Shown: positions 24,536 through 33,047, numbered from the stretch's first letter. The stretch is DNA of 40,614 nucleotides from Mycolicibacterium iranicum (GCF_002101705.1 NZ_LQPC01000042.1:1-40614); one strand, 5' to 3'. Numbers and translations are program-made. Notes: generated by a model not told the origin, from the letters alone.

Positions 24536-24727
24536 ATGCAAACACGTGAACTTATGCGACACCTCGTCCCCATCGAGGACGCGCAGACTGAACTGGGCGG
24601 CATCGGCCGCACCACCTTGTACCGGCTCATCGAAGAGGGACACCTCGTCCGAGCCCGAATCGGCCGCAGGGCCTTCATTACTGGCGACAGCATCGCCGCC
24701 TATATCCAGACCATCACAGGAGACTGA
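24536..24727 (+). CDS. xis: Excisionase-like winged-helix protein
   Basis: A 63-residue protein of the MerR/Xis type: LGGIGRTTLYRLIEEGHLVRARIGRRAFITGDSIAAYI contains the helix-turn-helix, wing and closing helix. GGAGAGGGGGTGAC precedes the ATG. First rightward gene of the satellite; likely the directionality factor for the integrase at 22586. Its stop overlaps the next start. Confidence 0.75.
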   Translation: MQTRELMRHLVPIEDAQTELGGIGRTTLYRLIEEGHLVRARIGRRAFITGDSIAAYIQTITGD

Positions 24728-25059
24728 TGTCCGAAAAAGAAAACCGCCCCGGGGGCAACGGGGCGGAATCCACAACAGGCTGCAACCACTATATCCAACA
24801 ACTCCGACAACGCCGGAGCACCTCGGCCCGCCTGCCCGCCCTGGACTGCGGACACCGCGACCCGTGGACCTGCCGACACGACACGGTCACCGTCACCGAC
24901 CAATACATCGACGGCTTCCGGGACGCCGCACTTCATCTACTCGCCAGCGGGATGACACCCGCGCCGAACCTGGACGCCATGCGCGCGCTGTGGCGACGGG
25001 GAGGTGCAGAACGCGACCTGGTGCGGGCCATCGCCGAGCGATGGGAGATTGCCGCGTGA
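24727..25059 (+). CDS. Hypothetical satellite protein
   Basis: A 110-residue protein with a Cys/His cluster in the middle (CNHY, LDCGHRDPWTCRHD), perhaps zinc-binding, and a helical C-terminus. Not recognised. ATG at 24727 overlaps the stop of the excisionase gene, and its own stop overlaps the ATPase start, so it belongs to the early operon. Confidence 0.55.
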   Translation: MSEKENRPGGNGAESTTGCNHYIQQLRQRRSTSARLPALDCGHRDPWTCRHDTVTVTDQYIDGFRDAALHLLASGMTPAPNLDAMRALWRRGGAERDLVRAIAERWEIAA

Positions 25060-26153
25060 CGGCATTGTCGCAGGGATTCGGCCGCCGCGCATACCCGAAC
25101 CCGGACACCGAGGAACCGGGAACGTTCCCACATAGGGGTGCGGAACGTTCCCAACCCTCTGACCTGCACGTTGTCGACGGCGTTCCCGAACCGTTCCCGG
25201 TACGAAATCCCGAGTGCGGGTACGTCGACATCGCAGCTCTGCTCGACGACGGCATCCCGGAACCACCGACACCTCTGATTTGCCCGCGCAGCGACGGCAT
25301 CGGCCTGTTCTACGCCGGTCAGTACAACGTGGTGTTCGGCGACCCGGAGTCGGGCAAGACATTGCTCTGCGACTACGCCACCGTCACGGTCCTCAAAGCC
25401 AACGACCGAGTGCTGCGGCTGGACCTCGACCACAACGGCCCAGACTCAACAGTCAACCGCCTCATCGGATTCGGAGCCGACGAGAACGTACTACGAGATT
25501 CTGACCGCTTCCTCTACGTCGAACCCGTCGACCGCGCACAAGCATTCGCCGTAGTTGACGACATGGCCGACTGGGAACCAACGCTGGTCGTCATCGACAG
25601 CATCGGCGAACTACTGCCGCTGTTCGGCGCCGGTAGCAACTCCGCCGACGAGTTCACCGACGTACACACCCGCATTATCAAGCCACTGACCAGAACCGGG
25701 GCATGCGTCGTCGGCATCGACCACCTCGCTAAGGGTGCTGACTCCCGAGCTTTCGGGCCGACCGGCACGGCAGCCAAGAAACGAGCCATCGGCGGCACCA
25801 GCATCCGCGTCAAGGTCGACAGCGCATTCACACCCGACAAGGGCGGGTCGGCGTACCTGACGATTCACAAGGACCGCCACGGCGGCCTGCGTCGACACTC
25901 ACCCTCCGGAGACAAGGAACCGATGTGCGGCAAGTTCGTCATCCTCGGCGAACACGTGGTCGTGCAGGCCCCGATGGCCGACGACCGCAATCCCGAAGAA
26001 GCGCCAGACCCGGCCGACATCGAGGCACTGGCAGCACTCAACCCACCACCCGCGTCGGTCAAAGACGCACGAGAACGCCTCGGGTGGCGAAACGACAGAA
26101 CAGGCAAGGCATTCCGCGCATGGAAATCAACACAGAAGGAGCACCACCAATGA
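25056..26153 (+). CDS. RecA/RepA-like AAA ATPase (satellite replication)
   Basis: A 365-residue P-loop ATPase of the DnaB/RepA-like AAA_25 type: Walker A GDPESGKT (95-102), Walker B LVVIDS (177-182), and VVGIDHLAKG as a later motif. The C-terminus has a helix-turn-helix-like segment (PPPASVKDARERLGWRNDRTGKAFRAW). Such proteins act as replicative helicases or initiators in phages and PICIs. The open frame reaches back to 24429, but GTG 25056, overlapping the upstream stop, is the natural start. Confidence 0.75.
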   Translation: MTALSQGFGRRAYPNPDTEEPGTFPHRGAERSQPSDLHVVDGVPEPFPVRNPECGYVDIAALLDDGIPEPPTPLICPRSDGIGLFYAGQYNVVFGDPESGKTLLCDYATVTVLKANDRVLRLDLDHNGPDSTVNRLIGFGADENVLRDSDRFLYVEPVDRAQAFAVVDDMADWEPTLVVIDSIGELLPLFGAGSNSADEFTDVHTRIIKPLTRTGACVVGIDHLAKGADSRAFGPTGTAAKKRAIGGTSIRVKVDSAFTPDKGGSAYLTIHKDRHGGLRRHSPSGDKEPMCGKFVILGEHVVVQAPMADDRNPEEAPDPADIEALAALNPPPASVKDARERLGWRNDRTGKAFRAWKSTQKEHHQ

Positions 26154-26467
26154 CCGAACTAGAACCCGTCGACGGCAGCGTCTACGCCTACCAATGCAGT
26201 CCGCACGAGAACTTGGTGTACGTCACCATCGCCGGACCCGACGAGGACAAGCCCATGATTGTCGCGTTCGACAGCCACGACCTCGACCACCTCAAATCCG
26301 CACGCAAGGAACTGCGCTCAGGAATCAAGGCAGACCCCGACCCCGGCACAGTCTTAGCCATCCTCAACGCATCCCGCGCCGACACCTTCATCCACGACCG
26401 CGTGGAGTACCGCTACAACCCGCTGGCCGGTGAATGGGTCGCATGGGGACGCGTCGACATCACATGA
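26150..26467 (+). CDS. Hypothetical satellite protein
   Basis: A 105-residue acidic protein with alternating strands and one helix; no motif recognised. ATGA overlap with the ATPase gene and another with the next gene, so it is co-translated in the early operon. GC-rich codon use matches its neighbours. Confidence 0.6.
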   Translation: MTELEPVDGSVYAYQCSPHENLVYVTIAGPDEDKPMIVAFDSHDLDHLKSARKELRSGIKADPDPGTVLAILNASRADTFIHDRVEYRYNPLAGEWVAWGRVDIT

Positions 26468-26679
26468 CTAGACGCCCAAAATCCCGCCACTGCCTCAAGT
26501 GCCGTGCGACTACCCGGTCTGTCACCGGGTACTGCGCGGCGTGCCGACCCGCAGACGCCATCCCGGCAATCCACCGAGACCGCGACACCATCAGTTTCGC
26601 CGGCCTCTCCTTCACCCCGGCCCAAGCAATCGCGCTGGCCAACAACATCATCGACACCCTTGAAAGGAACCACCCATGA
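26464..26679 (+). CDS. Small zinc-ribbon protein
   Basis: A 71-residue basic protein. The N-terminus has two CxxC knuckles (CLKCRATTRSVTGYCAAC) forming a zinc ribbon; the C-terminus is an amphipathic segment. Perhaps DNA- or protein-binding. ATG 26464 overlaps the preceding stop. Confidence 0.55.
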   Translation: MTRRPKSRHCLKCRATTRSVTGYCAACRPADAIPAIHRDRDTISFAGLSFTPAQAIALANNIIDTLERNHP

Positions 26680-26876
26680 AGATTGAGATTCTGCGTGTCC
26701 TCGGGACCCGCGCACAGCACCCCGCCATCCTCGCCATCGTCGACGGGTTCACCGTCCGCTGGTCACCGCGCGATGACTGGTCCTGCACCTGCGACGAACT
26801 CCAGTTCCCCGAGTGCCCGCACATCCCGGCAATCGAGAACGTCATCGCACCCCGCATCCTCGGCGGCACCAAGTGA
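26676..26876 (+). CDS. Small SWIM-like zinc-finger protein
   Basis: A 66-residue protein with a CxC...CxH arrangement (WSCTCDELQFPECPHIPAI), the pattern of SWIM zinc fingers, preceded by a short beta domain. SWIM domains bind DNA or proteins. It overlaps both neighbours by four bases. Confidence 0.55.
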   Translation: MKIEILRVLGTRAQHPAILAIVDGFTVRWSPRDDWSCTCDELQFPECPHIPAIENVIAPRILGGTK

Positions 26877-27139
26877 CTGAGGCATTCATCGACCTGACCA
26901 AGCACGTGAGGCTCAACCTCGAAGACGACGGTCTCCGCGTCGGCCTCGTCCCCCACGACGGTGGTATCGCCATCCTGCTCACCCTCACCACCGACCTGGG
27001 CAAGTTCGTCGTCGGCCTCAACCCTGGACACCTGCAAGTCCTCTGGGCCGTGCTGCGCAACATCGCCACCTACAGCCCCGAGGAATACCAGAAGGCGTAC
27101 ACCGAACTCCTCGCCCTCGCACAGCAGGAGGAGCCGTGA
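26873..27139 (+). CDS. Hypothetical satellite protein
   Basis: An 88-residue protein with a beta-rich N-half and helical C-terminus (SPEEYQKAYTELLALA). GTG start at 26873 overlapping the upstream stop; a ribosome site lies in the previous gene. Function unknown. Confidence 0.55.
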   Translation: MTEAFIDLTKHVRLNLEDDGLRVGLVPHDGGIAILLTLTTDLGKFVVGLNPGHLQVLWAVLRNIATYSPEEYQKAYTELLALAQQEEP

Positions 27140-27540
27140 CCCTCAAGCCGTGCATCGCCTGCGGCGAACCCACCGACCAGTCCCGCTGCCCCGACCACCG
27201 ACTGCACGAGCCCCGGACCAAGAAGGAACGGGGCTACGGCTGGCACTGGGACCAGCTCTCACGACGAGCACGACGACTGCAACGGTTCTGCACCGACTGC
27301 GGAGCCGCCGACGACCTGCAACTCGACCACCTCCCGAGCGCGTGGGAACGAAAGGCCAAGGGCCTTCGCATCCGCCTTGGCACTGACGCTGAGGTCGTCT
27401 GTCGCGGCTGCAACGTCAAGCGTGGCTGCGCACGCCCCGGCAGCCCCCGAGCCACCCAGGCCGGGAGGGGTCAACCCGACGCCGCAAGCCCGGATGGCAA
27501 GGCGCAGGGGGCAATGAACTTGACTGGTGTCAAGTCTTGA
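27136..27540 (+). CDS. HNH endonuclease
   Basis: A 134-residue protein. Zinc knuckles CIACG (Cys6, Cys9) and Cys18/His21, then CTDCG (Cys52, Cys55), LQLDHLP (Asp64-His65) and VVCRGCNVKRG (Cys89, Cys92, Asn93) make an HNH fold. HNH nucleases next to terminase are required for packaging in many phages and cf-PICIs. It lies directly before terL; no separate small terminase is seen. Confidence 0.85.
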   Translation: MTLKPCIACGEPTDQSRCPDHRLHEPRTKKERGYGWHWDQLSRRARRLQRFCTDCGAADDLQLDHLPSAWERKAKGLRIRLGTDAEVVCRGCNVKRGCARPGSPRATQAGRGQPDAASPDGKAQGAMNLTGVKS

Positions 27541-29015
27541 GGTCGGGTAACAAGGGCAAATTGCTGAATGGGCAAACGCCTTTGCCATTTTCTCCGCGGT
27601 CGTCGGTGGAGTCGGAGCGGTTCGTGAAGTTCTGTGAACGGTTCGTGCGGGTGCCGAAGGGCACTGGCGCTAAGGGTGTGTTCCGGCCGCGTGATTGGCA
27701 GATGGACATTGCCTCCGATGTGCTTGATAGCGGTGCCCGCACGGTCGGCTTGATGCTGCCGAGAGGTTCCGGGAAAACAACGCTGAACGCCGCGATTGCC
27801 CTCTATGTGTTCTTCTGCTGGGGGGAGGGCGCCAACGTCGATGTGTTCGCCGTGGATGAGCGTCAGGCAGGGCTGGCGTTCTCGGCGGCTAAGCGCATCG
27901 TGGAGTTGTCGGAAGATTTGTCGTCGCGCTGCTACGTGTACGCCGACAAGTTGGTGTTGCCGCTGACGGACAGCACTTTCCAGGTGATGCCCGCCTCACC
28001 GGCCGCTGCCGAGGGCCGCGACAGTGTGTTGACCATCTGCGATGAGGCCGGGGTGATTAACCGTGACCTGTTCGAGGTGGTTCAACTGGCTGCCGGTAAG
28101 CGGGAACGCTCAGTGTTGGTGGCCATCGGTACTCCGGGGCCGAATCTTGAGGACCAGGTGTTGCTCTCGCTGCGAGAGTACGCGCGTGACCACCCGGAGG
28201 ACTTGTCGCTGCGTTGGCGTGAGTATTCGGCAGCGGGTTTCGAGGACCACCCCGTCGACTGCGAACACTGCTGGGAGATGGCCAATCCGGCGTTGGACGA
28301 CTTTCTGCACCGAGACGCCCTGCATGCGTTGTTGCCGCCGAAAACGCGGGAAGCGACGTTCCGCCGCGCGCGGCTGTGTCAGCTCCCTCCGGAGGCGGAC
28401 GGCGCGTTCCTGCCCGCTGGCGTCTGGGATGGGCTGTCGACCGGGGAGGGTATCCCCGAGGGTGCCGAGGTTGTCGTCGCGCTCGACGGTTCGTTTGGTG
28501 GCGCGAACGCGGACACCACCGCGCTACTGGTCGGAACGGTGTCAGCTACACCGCATTTTGACGTACTGCGGGTGTGGGACGGCAACGGTGACCCGGATTG
28601 GCGGGTACCCGTCGCTGAGGTGGAGAACGAGATACGGATGGCGGGACGCCGATGGCGCACCGTCGAGGTAGTCGCTGACCCGTTCCGCTACAACAGGACG
28701 TTGCAGGCACTTGAAGCGGAGAAGTTGCCGGTAGTTGAGTTTCCGCATTCACCGTCACGACTCACAGCAGCCACGAGTGACCTGTACTCGGCCGCTATTG
28801 ACGGGCGAATGTCGCACAGCGGCAACGCGACTCTCGCCGCGCATGTCGCGGCTGCGGTGATTGTTGAGGATGCACGAGGTATCCGTCTATCGAAGGCGTC
28901 ACGCTCGCGTGCTGCACGAAAAATTGACTTGGCCAGCTGTCTGGTCATGGCCCATTCCCGCGCCACCTGGCGTGCGACCCACAAGAAACGAAAGAGAGCA
29001 GTAGGTTTCAGATGA
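27537..29015 (+). CDS. terL: Large terminase subunit
   Basis: A 492-residue DNA-packaging motor. The ATPase has Walker A PRGSGKTT (75-82) and Walker B LTICDE (165-170), with the coupling motif VAIGTP. The RNase H-like nuclease begins at VALDGSF (314-320), with a later acidic residue at VADPFRY. TTG start at 27537 overlaps the HNH stop. It cuts concatemers and drives DNA into the prohead through the portal encoded next. Confidence 0.9.
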   Translation: MRSGNKGKLLNGQTPLPFSPRSSVESERFVKFCERFVRVPKGTGAKGVFRPRDWQMDIASDVLDSGARTVGLMLPRGSGKTTLNAAIALYVFFCWGEGANVDVFAVDERQAGLAFSAAKRIVELSEDLSSRCYVYADKLVLPLTDSTFQVMPASPAAAEGRDSVLTICDEAGVINRDLFEVVQLAAGKRERSVLVAIGTPGPNLEDQVLLSLREYARDHPEDLSLRWREYSAAGFEDHPVDCEHCWEMANPALDDFLHRDALHALLPPKTREATFRRARLCQLPPEADGAFLPAGVWDGLSTGEGIPEGAEVVVALDGSFGGANADTTALLVGTVSATPHFDVLRVWDGNGDPDWRVPVAEVENEIRMAGRRWRTVEVVADPFRYNRTLQALEAEKLPVVEFPHSPSRLTAATSDLYSAAIDGRMSHSGNATLAAHVAAAVIVEDARGIRLSKASRSRAARKIDLASCLVMAHSRATWRATHKKRKRAVGFR

Positions 29016-30328
29016 ACGATTTACTTACCACGTTGTTGCAGAAGGTGGACGAGCCCGCCGCGAAATATGCGGACCTCGAACGCTATTACACGGCGACGCA
29101 GCCGTTGACGTTCCTTTCGCCGGAGGCGAAAACCGCTCTGGGGGACAGGTTCGGCCGGATGGCGGCGAACCTTCCCCGCCTGGCCGTCACCAGTCTGGCC
29201 GAGCGGCTCCGTGTCACAGGCTTTGATGGTGTCGACGTGTTTGACGACTGGCAGCGCAACGACATGGATGAGCTGTCCGCTGTCGCTATCCGCGAAGCCC
29301 TCCTCCTAGGTTCCGCATACATCTTGGTATGGGCCGACCGTTACGGCCGCCCACAGGTGAGTGTGGAGTCGGCGAAGCAAATGTCATGTCTGCGTGACCC
29401 TGGCACGAGACGCATCACGCATGCGCTGAAGCGTTGGGAGACAGCCACAACGACGGAGGCGGTGCTTTACGGGCCGGACGAGATTGTGCGTTACCGGGCC
29501 AACGCCACCGGGGCCACGACGAACGGCTTTCGTGCTGTGGAGTCCATCGCCAACCCGTTGGGGGTGCCTCCGGTGGTCAGGTTGCTGAACTCTGACCGCA
29601 TCCTCCACGAGGGGGTTTCTGAGATAGAGGATTTGAAACCGGTTGCGGACCTGCTGAACAAGCTGTTGGCGGATTTGGCTGTTGCGTCAGAGTATTCGGC
29701 GCGTAGCCGCCGCTGGGCCACCGGCCTGGAGTTGGACGAACGGCCCATCCTCGACGACGACGGCAACGACACCGGCGAGACCGAGACGGTGAATCCCATC
29801 GACGAAGGCATGCGGATGATGGTCTCTGAATCCGAAAACACCAAGTTCGGTCAACTGGATGGGGCGGACCTCGCCGGCTTCACCAACGCCGTCGACATTG
29901 TGTTGGGTATGGTGTCTGCCACGTCGGCGATGCCGATGCATTACCTCGGAGTGATGAACAATCAGCCGGCCAGCGCCGACGCGCTACGCGCCAGCGAAGC
30001 ATCACTGACCGCGAGAGCTGAAGCGCGCCAAAAGCAGTTCGGGCGGGCATTCGAGGACGTGGCCCGCCTCATCGTGGCTGTACGGGACGGGGTGGACCCG
30101 CTCAACGTCGATGTCCGGGTGAAGTGGGCTGACGCGTCCACCCGCTCCGTCGCCCAGGAAGCGGACGCGGTGACCAAGATGTTCGCCGCTGGTCTGCTGC
30201 CCGCCTCCTACGCCCTGCAACGACTCGGCTACAGCGACAGCGAGATTGAGGCTATCCGTATCGCCCGACGCACCGAAGCCCTCGACACGGTGGGCGTCAA
30301 CCTGCAAGCCCTGCCGAGGTCGGCGTGA
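29012..30328 (+). CDS. Phage portal protein
   Basis: A 438-residue SPP1 gp6-like portal: N-terminal stretch LTFLSPEAKTALGDRFGRMAANLPRLAVTSLAERLRV, a wing/stem region, and the crown-side helix ending in TEALDTVGVNLQALPRSA. It forms the dodecameric ring at one capsid vertex. ATGA overlap with terL and GTGA overlap with the next gene. Confidence 0.88.
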   Translation: MNDLLTTLLQKVDEPAAKYADLERYYTATQPLTFLSPEAKTALGDRFGRMAANLPRLAVTSLAERLRVTGFDGVDVFDDWQRNDMDELSAVAIREALLLGSAYILVWADRYGRPQVSVESAKQMSCLRDPGTRRITHALKRWETATTTEAVLYGPDEIVRYRANATGATTNGFRAVESIANPLGVPPVVRLLNSDRILHEGVSEIEDLKPVADLLNKLLADLAVASEYSARSRRWATGLELDERPILDDDGNDTGETETVNPIDEGMRMMVSESENTKFGQLDGADLAGFTNAVDIVLGMVSATSAMPMHYLGVMNNQPASADALRASEASLTARAEARQKQFGRAFEDVARLIVAVRDGVDPLNVDVRVKWADASTRSVAQEADAVTKMFAAGLLPASYALQRLGYSDSEIEAIRIARRTEALDTVGVNLQALPRSA

Positions 30329-30951
30329 CCGCCGTCGAGGACTTCCAGTCCGAAACCGAAACCCTCGCCGCTACGGTGCAACGACACGTCCTGGCGCTGT
30401 ACGCCGCCTATCTTGCCGGGGAGCTGCCCGAGCAGGATGTGGTGCCGCTCATCGTCGCTGCCATCAACCAAGCCACCTCGGCGGCTGTGGCTTTGGGAGA
30501 TGTGTGGATGGTCGCGCAGATTGAGGAACGGACCGGCGCAGCCGCATTAGCGACGGGTGTTCCGCCGACCGACGACGCCGACAGGCTCACGAAAGCTGTC
30601 AGCACTGTCCTCGCTGAGCGTGACAGCGCGTCACTCTCAAATGACCCTGCCGTCGCCCGCCTGGACCGGCTGGCGCGGTCGGAGACATTCGAGGCCGCCC
30701 AGAACGGGACGTGGCAGGCGATGCAGCAACAACCCCTCGTCGAGGGCTGGGCACGGCAATTCGACGGTGCCGCATGCGAGTTGTGTACGTGGTGGGCCCG
30801 TCTCGGCCCAGACGGCCCGAGGGTTTGGCCGAAAGCCCACCCTTTCCAACGCCATAAGGGCTGCAACTGCCAACCCCGAATCGTGCTGACCGACAACATC
30901 AAATCCACCGGATACACCAGAAGATTGGAGAGAAATGCCCGAGCAAGCTGA
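30325..30951 (+). CDS. MuF-like head protein
   Basis: A 208-residue minor head protein. The helical N-half follows portal in most mycobacteriophages; the C-half has a Cys/His set CELC (Cys151, Cys154) and HKGCNC (His177, Cys180, Cys182) typical of the MuF/VG15 C-terminus. Sometimes annotated as capsid maturation protease, but no protease triad is evident here. Confidence 0.75.
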   Translation: MTAVEDFQSETETLAATVQRHVLALYAAYLAGELPEQDVVPLIVAAINQATSAAVALGDVWMVAQIEERTGAAALATGVPPTDDADRLTKAVSTVLAERDSASLSNDPAVARLDRLARSETFEAAQNGTWQAMQQQPLVEGWARQFDGAACELCTWWARLGPDGPRVWPKAHPFQRHKGCNCQPRIVLTDNIKSTGYTRRLERNARAS

Positions 30952-31378
30952 AGACACGGACACCCCCGACGACCTTCCCCTGCAATCGCAGGAAACGGGA
31001 GACGAACCCGATTTGGAATCGGGAAACCCCGAAGGGTCAGATTTGGAATCGGACCCCGACATGTTCCCACTTGCCTACGTCGAACAACTGCGGCAGGAGA
31101 ACGGCCGCTACCGGCAACGGGCACAACAGGCCGACACGTACGCCGAACGACTGCACACCGAATCAGTTCGGGCGACAGGCAGATTGGCCGACCCCACCGA
31201 CCTGCCGTACGTCGAGGACCACCTTGTCGACGCCGACAAGCTGGCTGGCGCCATCACCGAACTACTCAACCGCAAACCGCACTTGGCGGCACGCCGCGCA
31301 TCCGGCGACATCGGGCAGGGACACAACCCCTCGTCGGGAACCGTGGACCTCGCCGCGATATTGCGGGGTACCGGCTAA
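30935..31378 (+). CDS. Capsid scaffolding protein
   Basis: A 147-residue acidic protein: disordered N-terminus rich in Asp/Glu/Pro, a coiled coil (PLAYVEQLRQENGRYRQRA) and a C-terminal GTVDLAAILRGTG tail. This is the usual form of phage scaffolds placed between the MuF and capsid genes. It overlaps the previous gene by 17 bases. Confidence 0.75.
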   Translation: MPEQAEDTDTPDDLPLQSQETGDEPDLESGNPEGSDLESDPDMFPLAYVEQLRQENGRYRQRAQQADTYAERLHTESVRATGRLADPTDLPYVEDHLVDADKLAGAITELLNRKPHLAARRASGDIGQGHNPSSGTVDLAAILRGTG

Positions 31379-31395
31379 TACCCTCAGGGGGTATT
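31377..31395. promoter_or_regulatory. Hairpin matching the CsoR operator consensus
   Basis: AATACCCTCAGGGGGTATT, inside which ATACCC-N5-GGGTAT (31378-31394) equals the copper operator pattern upstream of copZ. It overlaps the scaffold stop codon. Unlike the copper sites it has no -35/-10 around it, so it may simply be an RNA hairpin. Confidence 0.45.
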
Positions 31396-31430
31396 CTGTA
31401 GGGGTCGGTCCTGGTGGCCGGCCCCTACAG
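31396..31430 (+). promoter_or_regulatory. RNA hairpin 2 in the capsid leader
   Basis: CTGTAGGGG (31396-31404) pairs with CCCCTACAG (31422-31430) across a 17-base loop. Immediately follows the first hairpin. Confidence 0.6.
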
Positions 31431-31462
31431 CGTCCTGGCGGCGATGGGTTCCCAGACCCCCA

Positions 31463-31491
31463 AAAGGGTCGCATTTGAAACGCGACCCTTT
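31463..31491 (+). promoter_or_regulatory. RNA hairpin 3 just upstream of the capsid gene
   Basis: AAAGGGTCGC (31463-31472) pairs with GCGACCCTTT (31482-31491), nine-base loop; 19 bases before the capsid ATG. No U-run follows, so it may be an RNA stabiliser or processing site rather than a terminator. Confidence 0.6.
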
Positions 31492-31510
31492 GCCAAGCAA
31501 GGACATTCCA

Positions 31511-32356
31511 ATGACTGAAACCACTGCCGCCAATCCCGAGCTGCTCGCCGACCAGGTATCCAGCCTGCTCGTTCAGCCTCTCGAAGCCGCCTCCGTCGTC
31601 CTCTCCAGCGGCCCCCGAATCTTCGACACCTCCGGCGTTCTCCGCATCCCCAAGCTGGTCTCCGGCTCCACCCCCACGTTTATTGGAGAGGGGCAGCTAA
31701 TACCTGACACCGCAGACGTGGACTTTAGTGAGCTCGTCTTGATGCCGACTGAGCGCAAAAGCATCAAAACCATCCTGAAGTACACCGATGAGTTGGTGCG
31801 ACAGTCCGTCATCGGCATTGACGCGGTGTTGAAAGCCCGTCTCGTCAAGGATGTTTCAGACGCCCTCGACGATGCCTTGCTGAAGGGCACCGGGGCATCG
31901 GACACCATCACCGGCATCATCAACCAGCCCGACGTCCAGACCCATGTGTGGGACCCCACGGACCCGGATTCCATGCTGGACGCCATCGGCCTGGCCGTTG
32001 CCGCCGAGGTGACCCCGAATCGGTGGTTCCTTAACGGTGCCGATTTTGTAAGCCTGAGGAAAATCAAAGAGACCACCGGCAGCAAGAAGTACGTGCTGGA
32101 GTCCGACCTGACCAAGGACGCCACCTACCGACTGTTCGGAATCCCGGTCACGGTCACGAACAAGCTAGCGCCGGGTGACGCCATCTTGGCTGACATGTCG
32201 CAGGTGGCCATCGCCCGCGACATCGCACCCTCGGTGAAGGTGCTCACCGAGCGGTACGCGGAGTACGGGCAGGTTGGCTTGCGCGTGGTCACACGATACG
32301 ACCTCGGCTTGCTGCACCCCGAAGGTGTCATCTACCTGACTGAGGACGGCAGCTAA
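31511..32356 (+). CDS. Major capsid protein (HK97 fold)
   Basis: A 281-residue protein. The segment SGSTPTFIGEGQLIPDTADVDFSELVLMPTERKSIKTILKYTDELV is the E-loop/spine region of HK97-type capsids, followed by DALLKGTG and the A-domain with GLRVVTRYDLGLLHPEGVIYL. No protease-cleaved delta domain is apparent, in line with a separate scaffold. ATG 31511; the frame opens at 31475 within the leader hairpin. Preceded by three hairpins. Confidence 0.88.
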   Translation: MTETTAANPELLADQVSSLLVQPLEAASVVLSSGPRIFDTSGVLRIPKLVSGSTPTFIGEGQLIPDTADVDFSELVLMPTERKSIKTILKYTDELVRQSVIGIDAVLKARLVKDVSDALDDALLKGTGASDTITGIINQPDVQTHVWDPTDPDSMLDAIGLAVAAEVTPNRWFLNGADFVSLRKIKETTGSKKYVLESDLTKDATYRLFGIPVTVTNKLAPGDAILADMSQVAIARDIAPSVKVLTERYAEYGQVGLRVVTRYDLGLLHPEGVIYLTEDGS

Positions 32357-32674
32357 GTGGCGGTAGAGCCCGACCAGGTGGCGGCGTTCCTCGGGAAACC
32401 GGAGGACGCCGCCATCCTGGCGACCGCCGAACAGGCCATCCCCGTCGTCACCGTGATGGTCCGGGCCTACGTGCGCGGCAACGGTGATTGGGAGCCCAAC
32501 GAAGAGGTGGAGGCGGTCATCGTCACCGCAGCGGCCCGCATGGTGTCCAACCCATCCGGCCTCTCTCACGACGAAACAGCCGGCCCCTTCACCCGGTCGG
32601 TGCGCGGCGCATTCCAGGGCTGGACGCTGGCAGAATTGTGCGTCTTGAACCGCTACCGGAAACGGGCACTGTGA
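32357..32674 (+). CDS. Head-tail adaptor (gp6-like connector)
   Basis: A 105-residue helical protein starting one base after the capsid stop: PDQVAAFLG and VEAVIVTAAARMVSNPSG are typical of the HK97 gp6/SPP1 gp15 adaptor. It would attach below the portal. Its stop overlaps the next start. Confidence 0.75.
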   Translation: MAVEPDQVAAFLGKPEDAAILATAEQAIPVVTVMVRAYVRGNGDWEPNEEVEAVIVTAAARMVSNPSGLSHDETAGPFTRSVRGAFQGWTLAELCVLNRYRKRAL

Positions 32675-33000
32675 CCACGGTTGGCTGGCACACGGTCGAC
32701 CTCGGAGCCGTAGACGCCGAGTGAAACCCCGTCGTCGCCTACACGCCCCCGCTCGAAGACCCAGGCACACCCACCACGGTCTTCGGGTGGGGGTCCGCCC
32801 AAGCCGACGAACCCGAGATAGGGCGAGTCATTCACGACCTCGACCTGTTCGTGCCCGCCGACGTGCTCGGAGCACCACAGGACGTTGTCGACCTTCCCGA
32901 AGGGCAGTTCGAGGTCGTCGGCTGGCCACTGGATTGGACACACGGCCCGCACCGCTACGAACCAGGCAAGGTCGTCCAACTTAAACGAGTGACAGGCTGA
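32671..33000 (+). pseudogene. Head-tail stopper protein with in-frame TGA
   Basis: A frame of 110 codons beginning GTG 32671 and ending TGA 33000, which reads as a head-completion protein: GWHTVDLGAVDAE, then after a TGA codon (32722-32724) NPVVAYTPPLEDPG and finally VVGWPLDWTHGP and KVVQLKRVTG. The last part is typical of mycobacteriophage head-to-tail stoppers. Codon 18 TGA would be Trp (TGG) by one base change. The remaining frame is intact, so either a recent nonsense mutation, a sequencing error or readthrough. The GTG overlaps the stop of the adaptor gene. Confidence 0.7.
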
Positions 33001-33011
33001 CTGAACAGCAA

Positions 33012-33047
33012 TGCGCCCCGGCCACCCGTGATGGAGGCCGGGGCGCA
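33012..33047. terminator. Strong bidirectional hairpin terminator
   Basis: TGCGCCCCGGCC (33012-33023) and its perfect complement GGCCGGGGCGCA (33036-33047) with a 12-base loop. It lies between the head operon (plus) and two convergent minus-strand genes. No strong U-run, as is common in mycobacteria. Confidence 0.75.

Noticed and set aside
24429..25055. Long N-terminal extension of the satellite ATPase
   Set aside because: It overlaps two coupled genes in another frame and is Arg/Pro/His-rich; GTG 25056 overlaps the upstream stop.
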